A stretch of 64,000 nt of DNA from JANPCX01 sp966211815 (GTDB lineage: Bacteria; Pseudomonadota; Gammaproteobacteria; Burkholderiales; Burkholderiaceae_C). The stretch covers positions 1 to 64,000 of the forward strand of contig CBIHOD010000015.1 in assembly GCA_966211815.1 (NCBI GenBank), read 5' to 3'. The translations under genes and the position numbers were made by a program. Every line of letters starts with the position of its first letter. Within the stretch, counting starts at the first letter, position 1. Of the stretch, positions 46,343 to 54,102 are shown piece by piece. The notes under the pieces were generated by a model. The model saw nothing but the letters and a program-made list of their open reading frames with translations, was not told the DNA's origin and did no database searches.

Positions 46343-46819
46343 ATGAAGCGTTTCCATGTCCATGCCCATGTCGAAGACCTGGCCGAAAGCATCGCGTTCT
46401 ACACGAAGCTTTTCGACGCCGAGCCCACCAAGGTGGAAAGCGATTACGCCAGGTGGATGCTCGATGACCCGCGCATCAATTTCGCGATCTCGGCGCGCGG
46501 CGGCGAGGCCGGCATCGACCACCTCGGGCTGCAGGTGGACGACGCCGGGGAGCTGGCCGGGCTCAAGGCGCGCGCCGAGGCGGCCGACATGGCGCTGCTC
46601 GACGAGGGCACGACCACCTGCTGCTACGCCAGGAGTTCGAAGCACTGGGTCACGGACCCGCAGGGCATCGCCTGGGAACACTTCCACACCCTGGCCGACG
46701 CGCCGACCTTCAGCGAGGCGCGCAAGGCCGCGGACGATTCCTCCGCCTGCTGCGCGACCGCGGCCGCCCGTGGCAAGCCGGTCGCGATCCCCGTCAAGCC
46801 GGCATCTTCCTGCTGCTGA
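46343..46819 (+). CDS. arsI: ArsI/CadI-family metalloenzyme (probable C-As lyase)
   Basis: A 158-residue vicinal-oxygen-chelate protein. Predicted iron ligands are H5 (RFHVHAHV), H60 (GIDHLGLQV) and E112 (IAWEHFHT). The trivalent-organoarsenical site is the vicinal pair C93-C94 in TTCCYARSS. ArsI cleaves the carbon-arsenic bond of methylarsenite. The tail adds two more Cys pairs (136-137 and 157-158). GGAG sits six bases before the ATG. CadI-type proteins of this family have other roles, so activity is likely but not certain. Confidence 0.9.
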   Translation: MKRFHVHAHVEDLAESIAFYTKLFDAEPTKVESDYARWMLDDPRINFAISARGGEAGIDHLGLQVDDAGELAGLKARAEAADMALLDEGTTTCCYARSSKHWVTDPQGIAWEHFHTLADAPTFSEARKAADDSSACCATAAARGKPVAIPVKPASSCC

Positions 46820-46826
46820 GGCGACC

Positions 46827-47336
46827 GTGGCAGACCAAACCAACGTCCTGGTCCTTTGCACCCACAACTCCGCCCGCAGCGTGCTCGCCGAGTGCATGTT
46901 GAACCACTGGGCCCGGCGGCTGGGGATTCCGGTGCAGGCCCACAGCGCCGGCAGCGCGCCCAGCGGCCGGATCAACCCATTCGCGCTCGAAGCGCTGCGC
47001 AACGCGGGCATCCAGGCCGACGGCTGCCGCAGCAAGAGCTGGGACGAGTTCACCACCGAGGGCGCGCCGCCGCTGTCCATCGTCATCACCGTTTGCGACA
47101 GCGCCGCTGCCGAGCAGTGCCCGGTTTTCTTCGGCGGCGCCGGCCAGCCGGTGAAAGCGCACTGGGGTTACCCCGACCCGTCCAACGCAGCCGGTGGCGA
47201 CGAGGGCAAGCGCCAGGCGTTCGAGCTGACGCGCCAGGCCATCGGCTACCGCATGCTCCAGCTGGTGCGACTGCCGCTCGGGACGATGTCCCGCGGCGAG
47301 CTGCAGGCCGCGCTCGCCGAGATTTCGAATAACTGA
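46827..47336 (+). CDS. arsC: Arsenate reductase ArsC (low-molecular-weight phosphatase type)
   Basis: A 169-residue reductase, read from GTG at 46827, that turns As(V) into As(III). The PTP loop CTHNSAR (11-17) has the nucleophilic Cys and Arg. IVITVCDSAAAEQCPVFFGG holds the two further Cys used by thioredoxin-coupled enzymes, and HWGYPDPSNA is the acidic loop. Length is greater than the S. aureus enzyme (131) but normal for proteobacterial members. It is eight bases after arsI and seven before the aquaporin gene. Confidence 0.95.
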   Translation: MADQTNVLVLCTHNSARSVLAECMLNHWARRLGIPVQAHSAGSAPSGRINPFALEALRNAGIQADGCRSKSWDEFTTEGAPPLSIVITVCDSAAAEQCPVFFGGAGQPVKAHWGYPDPSNAAGGDEGKRQAFELTRQAIGYRMLQLVRLPLGTMSRGELQAALAEISNN

Positions 47337-47343
47337 GTCGGGC

Positions 47344-48063
47344 ATGGAACTTCGTCGCAGGTTGGTCGCGGAGGTGCTGGGCACGGCGTTGCTGCTCACG
47401 GTGGTGATCGGCTCGGGCATCATGGCCGAACGCCTGGCTGGGGGGAACGCCGCGGTCGCGCTGTTGGCCAATGCATTGGCGACCGTCGGCGGCCTGTACG
47501 TGCTCATCGAGGTTTTCGGGCCTTTCAGCGGCGCCCACTTCAACCCGGCGGTGAGCGCCGTCATGGCCTGGCGTGGGGATTTGCCGCGAGGCGAGCTGCC
47601 GCCCTATGTGGCAGCGCAACTGCTCGGTGCCGTGCTCGGCGCGTGGCTCGCCCACGCGATGTTCGATCTGCCGATCCTGCAAGTCTCGTCGAAAGTCCGG
47701 GCCGGCAGCGGCCAGTGGGTGGCCGAGGTCGTGGCCACCGCCGGATTGCTGCTGGTCATCCTGCGGGCGCCAGCCGGCCGTGCGGCGGCCATGGTGGCCA
47801 GCTACATCGGGGCCGCGTACTGGTTCACGGCCTCCACATCGTTCGCGAACCCGGCCGCGGCCTTCGGCCGCATGTTCAGCGACAGCTTCGCCGGCATCGG
47901 GCCCGGCAGCGTGCCTGGCTTCGTCGCCGCCGAATTGCTGGGCGCCGCGCTCGGCATGGCGGTTCACATGGCGTTCGAGGCCCGTCCCCGCCTTCCCGAT
48001 CACCCGGATGCGCTGGAAGCGTCGGGACGGCGATCTACCGCCAAGTCAAGGAGTGGTTCATGA
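47344..48063 (+). CDS. MIP-family aquaporin-like channel of the ars operon (AqpS-like)
   Basis: A 239-residue six-helix channel with the two pore motifs FNPA (NPA 67-69) and ANPA (169-171). The Arg that normally follows the second NPA in water and glycerol channels is absent (NPAAAFGR), which would widen the filter. In Sinorhizobium a similar AqpS lets arsenite leak out down its gradient after ArsC makes it, replacing a pump. The same use is inferred here, since no arsB/acr3 is in the operon. arsN2 overlaps its stop. Confidence 0.9.
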   Translation: MELRRRLVAEVLGTALLLTVVIGSGIMAERLAGGNAAVALLANALATVGGLYVLIEVFGPFSGAHFNPAVSAVMAWRGDLPRGELPPYVAAQLLGAVLGAWLAHAMFDLPILQVSSKVRAGSGQWVAEVVATAGLLLVILRAPAGRAAAMVASYIGAAYWFTASTSFANPAAAFGRMFSDSFAGIGPGSVPGFVAAELLGAALGMAVHMAFEARPRLPDHPDALEASGRRSTAKSRSGS

Positions 48064-48506
48064 GCGACTTCATGTTGCGCGATGCCCAGTTGAACGACTG
48101 GGCAGCGGTCGAGTTGCTTTTGATGGAAAGCGGCCTGCCCGTGGAAGGCGCGCGAGAACACCTCGAGCGCTTTGTCGTGGCCGTCGATGCCGGCTTGGTG
48201 GTCGGTGTTGCTGGACTGGAAATCCACGGCACGGCCGGACTTCTGCGCTCGGTGGCCGTCCACCCGCGCTACCGAGGCCAGCGGCTCGCCGAGCGGCTGG
48301 TGGCCCAGGTGCTCGGGTCGGCGAGGGGCGCGCGCTTGCGGAGTGTTTTCCTTCTGACGACGACAGCCGGTGACTATTTCCCTCGCTTCGGCTTCCGACA
48401 AGTTCCGAGGCTCGGCGCTCCGGCAGAGCTTCAGGCCTCGGAGGAATTCAAGGGCGCCTGCCCAGCATCCGCCGCCTTGCTTGCACTCGACTTGGCCGCC
48501 CCATAG
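48060..48506 (+). CDS. Arsenic resistance N-acetyltransferase ArsN2-like
   Basis: A 148-residue GNAT protein whose start overlaps the aquaporin stop (ATGA). AKGAGTGG-type spacing and an AAGGAG at 48047-48052 give a good ribosome site. The core matches ArsN2: LLLMESGLPVEGAREHLERF, GVAGLEIHGTAGLLRSVAVHP, YRGQRLAERLVAQVL, FLLTTTAGDYFPRFGF and the terminal CPASAALLAL. ArsN-type enzymes acetylate arsenical amino compounds such as the antibiotic arsinothricin. That substrate is only an inference here. Confidence 0.85.
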   Translation: MSDFMLRDAQLNDWAAVELLLMESGLPVEGAREHLERFVVAVDAGLVVGVAGLEIHGTAGLLRSVAVHPRYRGQRLAERLVAQVLGSARGARLRSVFLLTTTAGDYFPRFGFRQVPRLGAPAELQASEEFKGACPASAALLALDLAAP

Positions 48507-48666
48507 TGTCGTGATGCGCCGAAACATCGGTTCCGGCCGCCTGGCATCGGTGCAGCGGTCCACCATCGGAAACTCCGATCAACCAATGGGAATTTTTCGC
48601 GTTTGCGCGGGGCGGCCTGCTTTCGCAAACTGCGGTTCCCTTTCCATCCGGACCGGACCGCCCGCC

Positions 48667-49062
48667 ATGCACAAGACAGCCGCCCAGCTCGTCAGCGAAG
48701 CCCATGCCTCGATCGAGAGCCTCACCGTGGACCAGCTGAGCCGCGAGCTGGCGGCGCATGAACTGGTCCTGGTCGACATCCGCGAAGCGGAGGAGCACAA
48801 AGCGCAAGCCATACCGGGCGCCCTGTCGATGCCCAGGGGTATGCTGGAGTTCTACGCCGACCCGACCAACCCGTTCCACCGCCCCGAACTCCATCCTTCC
48901 CGGCGGGTCGTCCTGTACTGCGGCTCGGGCGGCCGCTCCGCCCTGGCGGTCAGCGCGCTGCAGGGCATGGGGTACCGCCGCATCGCCCAGCTGGAGGGGG
49001 GCATCAAGGGTTGGGAGGCGGCGGGCATGCCGGTGGTCGCCGCGGGCGAGCTGGCGTCTTGA
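48667..49062 (+). CDS. Rhodanese-like domain protein
   Basis: A 131-residue single-domain rhodanese. The active-site loop is YCGSGGRS (Cys85 to Arg90), with LVDIREAEEHKAQAIPGALSMPRG before it and IAQLEGGIKGWEAAGMPV after it, as in the family. It has no signal peptide, so sulfur transfer in the cytoplasm is likely. It is not obviously tied to the ars genes 160 bases upstream. The open frame extends upstream to 48370, but there is no similarity there. Confidence 0.9.
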   Translation: MHKTAAQLVSEAHASIESLTVDQLSRELAAHELVLVDIREAEEHKAQAIPGALSMPRGMLEFYADPTNPFHRPELHPSRRVVLYCGSGGRSALAVSALQGMGYRRIAQLEGGIKGWEAAGMPVVAAGELAS

Positions 49063-49134
49063 CAAGGTTCCTGGAGCTGTCGGCCGCCTGCGTGCGGCTT
49101 GGCCGGGAGCCGGACATCGGGCTGCGCCGCGAAC

Positions 49135-49738
49135 ATGCTCCACCTCTACGACCGCGAAACCTCGGGCAACGCCTACAAGGTCCGTCTCCTCCTGGCCTTC
49201 CTGAAAATTCCGTACGGCCGGACCCTCGTTTCCCTGAAAGACGGGAAGAATCAGATTGATCCCGCCTACCTGGCGGTGAACCCCCCGGGGGCAGATCCCG
49301 ACGTTGACGGATGGCGCCTCGACGCTGTGGGGTTCTACTGCCGCACTTTGTTATGTCGCGTCGAAATACGACGCGTCGCGGACCTGGTTGCCGATGGAGC
49401 CCCTTCAGTTCGCTGAGGCCATGCAATGGCTCGAACTGGCGCAAAACGAAATCCAGTCGGGCCTGTTCATGGCGCGCGCCATCGCGAAGTTCGGCTATCC
49501 CGGCGATTTCCCGGAAGCCCAGGCGAAGGCGGCGATCGCGCTTCGGACCCTGGAGTGGCGGCTCGGCGGGCACAGGTGGCTCGTCGGTTCGGCGCCGACG
49601 CTTGCCGACATCGCCTGTTTCCCCTACGTCGCCCTCGCAGGACAAGGCGGGATCGATGTTTCGCCCTATGCCGGGGTGGCTTCATGGATCCGCGCGTTCC
49701 GGTCCATCGACGGATTCATTGCGATGCCGGGGCTGTGA
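49135..49738 (+). pseudogene. Glutathione S-transferase gene split by a +1 frameshift
   Basis: The first part (from ATG 49135) gives LHLYDRETSGNAYKVRLLLAFL and ends LAVNPPG. After the run CCCCCCGGGG (49281-49290) the family sequence continues in another frame as PRGQIPTLTDGASTLWGSTA and runs to the stop at 49738, with WLELAQNEIQ and GSAPTLADIACFPYVALAG. Removing one C restores a ~200-residue GST with thioredoxin-like N-domain and helical C-domain. Either the gene is inactive or phase-variable, or one C was added in sequencing. Both halves look under normal coding constraint, so the lesion is recent or artefactual. Confidence 0.88.
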
Positions 49739-50054
49739 GCGCTTCCGGCGCGCCGGGCCCATGACCGGCTTCGCGCTTTCCGGAAACCCCAGGCGATGCG
49801 GAATCCCGATTTCCCACATGGATCCGCCGCTCTCATCCAGCCCATGGCCACAATCCGCCGCGCCCGTTTACCCTCCGATCTCGACGATGTCCTCGCCATC
49901 TGACGGAGGCAGGCCCCGACCGAGAATCCAGTCCGTCCAAGCTTCGGTGATGTGCGCAAACGCCTCGACAGGCCGGTCCCGCGCCTGTCGAAGGGGCCAG
50001 CCCGAACGGAAGGGCATGGACGGGAAGCGCGGCGGACGGGGCGGCGGGGCCGTG
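49739..50054. other. 316-bp spacer with a GNAT-like gene start remnant and degenerate repeats
   Basis: No intact gene. At 49844-49903 a 19-codon frame (MATIRRARLPSDLDDVLAI) looks like the first strand and helix of a GNAT acetyltransferase, then meets TGA. It is probably a truncated gene. At about 49960-50010 are two degenerate, mutually inverted arms of the GCCTGTCGAAG-family repeat. The minus strand across 49868-49970 is also protein-like but unrecognised. The convergent ends of the GST and the citrate-lyase-like gene flank the region. Confidence 0.45.
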
Positions 50055-52799
50055 TCAAGCCACGAACCTGCAAGCCGACGCCGGCGTGCGCGTGTCCATG
50101 TCGCGGCCGCGGTTGAGGTGGTCGTCGATCTCGGCGGCGCAGCCCAGCATGCGCGGGTAAAGGAAGAGGGTGAACGCGGCGGTTTCCAGGTCTCGTTCGC
50201 CGATCTCGCCGGATTGCAGCGGCTGCCAGAGCATCTTGAGCAATAGCGCCGCGATGACGGCGTCGACGTTGACACAGTAGACGTTGCGCGAGACGCCGGC
50301 GTCGAACAGCGCCTGCACCAGCGCCTGGTAGAACGCGTGGAAGGCGTTGGACTGGCCGCGCTGCTCGAACAACCGGGCGATGAAGGCTTCCCGTGGGTCC
50401 TGGTTGACCGGCTTGTCCTTGAACACCGGGTGGTTCACGCCGGGCAGCTTGGCGATGTCCAGGCTGCCGGCCGCCCTCTTCTCGCGCTTGTAGCTCGCGT
50501 AACGCGCCACGGCCCGTTCGGCCAGGGCCCGCAGGTCGATGCCGTGGTCCGCGTCGCCCGGGTCGCGCAGGCCGGTGCCGCGGAACTGCTCCATCAGGTA
50601 GGCGATGCCCTCGTAACCGTTGCCGCCGTGGGCGTAGCCCGTGTGCGTCAGGAAGCCGATCAAGGCTTTGTTGAGCTGCACCCGCTCGGGCTGCTCGGGG
50701 CCGTCGGCCGACACGGCGCCTTTGGCGCCTTGCGCCGATATCGCGCCCGGCCCGTTGGTCAGCAGCAGGCCCACCAGGGTCTGGAAGGCGAAGAGGTCGG
50801 CCTCGCCCGGCAGGCGGCCCAGCAGCGCGGCGAAAGCGGCCTCGCCGAGGCTGACCTGGTTCAACAGGTCCTGCCCGGCGATGCCGCAGAAGCGGCCGGC
50901 CCCGTGCCGTGACGCGTCGGCCGAAGCGCCGATCGCCGTGCCGAACAGCTGCAGCCACCAGGGGAAGTTCTCGGCCGTGGCGCGCGAGATGCGCTTGCGC
51001 GACAGCGGCCCCCAGGCCAGCGTGGCCGACACCGCGGCCAGCACCGCCGCTTCGGTCGGGTGCCCGGGCTGCGCCTGGAGCCAGCGCAGGAAGACCGAGC
51101 GGCCGCCCCGCGCCCGCACCGCCGCCGCCAGCGCCTCGGCGCGCGCGTCGGGCGCGTCGCCGGTCACGCCCGCGGGCGCGCCGGACGCGTCCACCCGGGA
51201 AACGTCGAAGCCCTCGCTCATCGACGCGCCGAACTCCATGCCCAGCCCCGCCGCGTGGAAGCGTTCGATCATGAAGCGCAAGGCTTGGCGCGCCGCTTCC
51301 TGCCGGCGCGGGCCCGCGATGGCCAGCGCGGCGGAGATGACCGCGTTGGGTGCGTTGCCGGCCTCGCGGCTGGCCTGCGCCGCCGCCAGCTCGGGCCGGC
51401 CGTGCAGGTTGACGTGGGCGGCCACCGCGGCCGCGATGAGCTTGCGGTCGTTCGCGCCGTCGGGGTCTCGCACCAGGGCCAGGGCGACATGGGCTTCGAA
51501 GGGCAGGGTCGCGGCCGCCAGCATGCTGGTGCCGTGCAGGCTGCTGACCTGGGTCTTCGGGTCCATCTGCGACGCGCCGGAAGCGTCCTTCATCGACTGG
51601 CGCGGCGCCACGCCGCCGATCTGCGTGTTCAGCAGCTCCACCTGCGCGTCGTAGGGCGCCGGCGGGCGCACCACGGGGATGCGCAAGTCGTCGGGCAGGT
51701 CCAGCCCCTCGTCGGAACCGAACCAGGGCTTGAGCGCCAGGTCGCCCTCGGGGGCGAAATCGGGCATCGTGGCGTTGGCGCGCATCACCGCGGACAGTGC
51801 GGCCGGGATGTGGGCGATGTTGGTCACCAGCGCGCCCTTGGCGGAGAACACCGGGCGCTCCGGCGTGAAGATCGCGTCGACGCCGAACTTCTCCATGAAC
51901 CAGCGTTCCTTGGCCAGCGCGTCGTCGTCGCCGCCGGACATCGCGCCGGCGTGGCCCACGGCGCGCGTGAGCTTGCTTTTCCAGCGGCCCACCACGCAGG
52001 CCACCACCGGCTTGGTGAAGTGGGCGTCCCGCTCATAGAAGCCGCCGGGTTCGCAGTACAGCACCGCCGCCTTGCTGCGCGCGTCGTTGGCCAGCGCGAA
52101 GGCGAACTCGGGCGCTGCGTAGTGGATGTAGATGTCCTTGCCGCTGGAGATGACGGTGGTGGTGCCCCAACCGGCCAGGCGCAGGTATTGCGCGATGGTG
52201 GTCGAGAAGCCGCCGGAGTTGGAGAAGATCGCGATCGAGCCGGCGCGCAGCGAGTCCCCAGGCTTGTCGCCGCCCAGGGCCCCGCCGATGCGCACCTGGT
52301 TCCAGGCGTCGGCCACGCCCAGGCCGTTGGCGCCGAAGATGTCGATGCCGTGCTGCTGCCCCATCGCGCGGATCTCGCGCGCGTCGCGCACCGCGACCTT
52401 CTCGGTGATGATGAAGACCTTGCGCAGCTCCGGGTTCACGCGGATCAATTCGGCCACGCCGTCGCGCGCGGCGGCCGGCGGCAGGTAGACCACGCCGCAG
52501 TTGAAGCGGTGGCCCGCGGCCAGGCCCTCGCGCACGTTGTTGTAGACCGGGATGGCGCCGGCCGGCGTTTCCAGCACCGCGCCGCCTTTGCCGGGCGCGG
52601 TGCCGAAGACGACGTTGCCGCCCGAATAGGCGTGGCTCACCGGCGTCACGTCGCTCGATTCGCCGCCCAGGATGTTGAGGACGCAGACGCGGTCGCCCCG
52701 GGTGGCGATCTGCGAGAGCGAATTCACGCCCACGTGGTACTTGAAGCCGCCGACGCCCGCGGCGCCCCGTTCCGGCCAGTTGCTGTTGGTGTTCTGCAT
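50055..52799 (-). CDS. Fused succinyl-CoA-ligase alpha/citrate-synthase-like protein (ATP-citrate-lyase-like large subunit)
   Basis: A 914-residue protein. Residues ~10-330 are a CoA-binding and CoA-ligase alpha domain (ILGGESSDVTPVSHAYSGGN, SIAIFSNSGGFSTTIAQYL) with the phospho-His H283 in VGHAGAMSGGD. The C-terminal ~250 residues are citrate-synthase/citryl-CoA-lyase-like: LTHTGYAHGGNGYEG, GVNHPVFKDKPVNQDPREA (H790) and YCVNVDAVIAALLLKML (D846). The first catalytic His of human ATP-citrate lyase, in HGPAVSG, appears as N682 (TNGPGAISA). About 300 residues between the domains have no counterpart in AclA-type subunits (~610 residues). It follows the ATP-grasp gene by 22 bases. Substrate unproven. 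Confidence 0.8.
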   Translation of the reverse strand: MQNTNSNWPERGAAGVGGFKYHVGVNSLSQIATRGDRVCVLNILGGESSDVTPVSHAYSGGNVVFGTAPGKGGAVLETPAGAIPVYNNVREGLAAGHRFNCGVVYLPPAAARDGVAELIRVNPELRKVFIITEKVAVRDAREIRAMGQQHGIDIFGANGLGVADAWNQVRIGGALGGDKPGDSLRAGSIAIFSNSGGFSTTIAQYLRLAGWGTTTVISSGKDIYIHYAAPEFAFALANDARSKAAVLYCEPGGFYERDAHFTKPVVACVVGRWKSKLTRAVGHAGAMSGGDDDALAKERWFMEKFGVDAIFTPERPVFSAKGALVTNIAHIPAALSAVMRANATMPDFAPEGDLALKPWFGSDEGLDLPDDLRIPVVRPPAPYDAQVELLNTQIGGVAPRQSMKDASGASQMDPKTQVSSLHGTSMLAAATLPFEAHVALALVRDPDGANDRKLIAAAVAAHVNLHGRPELAAAQASREAGNAPNAVISAALAIAGPRRQEAARQALRFMIERFHAAGLGMEFGASMSEGFDVSRVDASGAPAGVTGDAPDARAEALAAAVRARGGRSVFLRWLQAQPGHPTEAAVLAAVSATLAWGPLSRKRISRATAENFPWWLQLFGTAIGASADASRHGAGRFCGIAGQDLLNQVSLGEAAFAALLGRLPGEADLFAFQTLVGLLLTNGPGAISAQGAKGAVSADGPEQPERVQLNKALIGFLTHTGYAHGGNGYEGIAYLMEQFRGTGLRDPGDADHGIDLRALAERAVARYASYKREKRAAGSLDIAKLPGVNHPVFKDKPVNQDPREAFIARLFEQRGQSNAFHAFYQALVQALFDAGVSRNVYCVNVDAVIAALLLKMLWQPLQSGEIGERDLETAAFTLFLYPRMLGCAAEIDDHLNRGRDMDTRTPASACRFVA

Positions 52800-52821
52800 G
52801 GTGTGGTTCCTGCGTCTGCGT

Positions 52822-54102
52822 TCAAGCGCCGGCGGCGATGCCGAGCCGGGCGGCCAGCTGCCCGCGGCCGCCGGCCTTCATCCAAGCGTCGGCGCGGCGG
52901 GCGAACTGGATCACTTCGCTCATGTCGGAGTCGAAGCCGAACAGCCGGTAGGGCAGGCCGAGCGCGTCGCAGGTGTCGCGCAGCGCGCCCATGCCGCGCA
53001 CCAGGTTGGGCCCCCCGCGCCCGAGCACCACGTAGAGCGGCGTCGGCCCGTGGGCGCTGAAGTGCTCGCGCAGCGCGTCGGCCATGGCGCGCAGCGTCTC
53101 GTGGATGTCGGTGTTGTTGCTCTTGCCGCCGATGATGAAGAGCACATTGGCCTGCCTGAGCCAGTGCTTGAAGCAGATGCGCGCCACCTCCTTCATCTTC
53201 TCGTAGGGCGGGTTGCCGCCGAAGTCGGAGCTGATGATCGCGTCGTCGCCGAGCATCTCGGTGACCAGCGAGTTGGCGCCGCCGCCGAAGGTGGGCGCCA
53301 GCACCGTGCCGCGCTCGTTGACCACGTAGACGTCGCTTTGGCCCTGGTGGGTGCGCAGCAGGTTGATCTCCTGCTCGAACGGCGAGTAGTCGGCCGCGAA
53401 GAGCTGGGCCGGCAGGTTCAAGCGGTGCCAGCGCGGGTCGTCGCGGTCGAAACCGCACTTGAAATCGCAGGCCACCGGCGACAGGCGGCCCTGCCTGCCC
53501 TCGCGCATGCGGATGGGGTTGAGTTCCAGCGTCGTCATGCCGAAGTTGTGGAACAGCTCCCACAGCTTGGGCAGCTGCTGCACCAGCGGCGAGATGATCT
53601 CCCTGGGCGCGCCGATCTCGGTCAGCGCGTTGGCCACGACGAAGGCCTTCAAACCGGTCAACGGGTCGAAGGGGACCATGGCGACCTGGCTTTTGTCCAC
53701 CTCTTCGATGTCCATGCCGCCCCGGTGGGTGAGCGTCATCGTGGGCGCTCGGAAATGGGTCGAGTCGGTGATGGAGAAATACACCTCGTGCTCGGCCGGC
53801 ACGCCCGCTTCGAAAGTCACGCCGTTGGCCTTGGCCCGGGTGTGGCCGACCTGGTGCTGGGCGAAGTAGAGGCGTTCCTTCTCGGCCAACGCGGTCTGCA
53901 GGTCGCGGGCGCGGCCGAGCAGGCCGGCCTTGCCTTTCTTGCCGATGCCGCCCTTGAACACAGGCTTGATGAAGACCTGGCCGTGCCGGTCGATCAGCGA
54001 CTTGATCGCCTCTTCGCTGGCGTCCGGCCCCAGCACCTCGGTGGCGGGGAAGCCCGCGAACTCGAGCAGGCGCGCGCCGTGCAGCATGCCGGTGATTTGC
54101 AT
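52822..54102 (-). CDS. ATP-grasp/citrate-binding-domain subunit (ATP-citrate-lyase-like small subunit)
   Basis: A 426-residue homologue of the beta part of ATP-citrate lyase. Residues ~1-240 form an ATP-grasp domain (LLEFAGFPATEVLG, FIKPVFKGGIGKKGKAGLLG, the metal-binding TTLELNPIRMREG). The rest is a citrate-binding-type domain (TFGGGANSLVTEMLG, VLFIIGGKSNNTDIHETLRA, VVLGRGGPNLVRGMGALRD), matching RRGGPNYQEGL of human ACLY. AGGAGACC precedes the ATG, chosen as MQITGMLHG. It heads a two-gene unit with the 914-residue protein. A malate or other dicarboxylate CoA ligase is the main alternative. Confidence 0.85.
   Translation of the reverse strand: MQITGMLHGARLLEFAGFPATEVLGPDASEEAIKSLIDRHGQVFIKPVFKGGIGKKGKAGLLGRARDLQTALAEKERLYFAQHQVGHTRAKANGVTFEAGVPAEHEVYFSITDSTHFRAPTMTLTHRGGMDIEEVDKSQVAMVPFDPLTGLKAFVVANALTEIGAPREIISPLVQQLPKLWELFHNFGMTTLELNPIRMREGRQGRLSPVACDFKCGFDRDDPRWHRLNLPAQLFAADYSPFEQEINLLRTHQGQSDVYVVNERGTVLAPTFGGGANSLVTEMLGDDAIISSDFGGNPPYEKMKEVARICFKHWLRQANVLFIIGGKSNNTDIHETLRAMADALREHFSAHGPTPLYVVLGRGGPNLVRGMGALRDTCDALGLPYRLFGFDSDMSEVIQFARRADAWMKAGGRGQLAARLGIAAGA

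Noticed and set aside
46002..48506. Genomic island boundary around the ars genes
   Set aside because: There is no integrase, tRNA, direct repeat or transposase at either side, and GC content inside the operon is normal apart from the operator.
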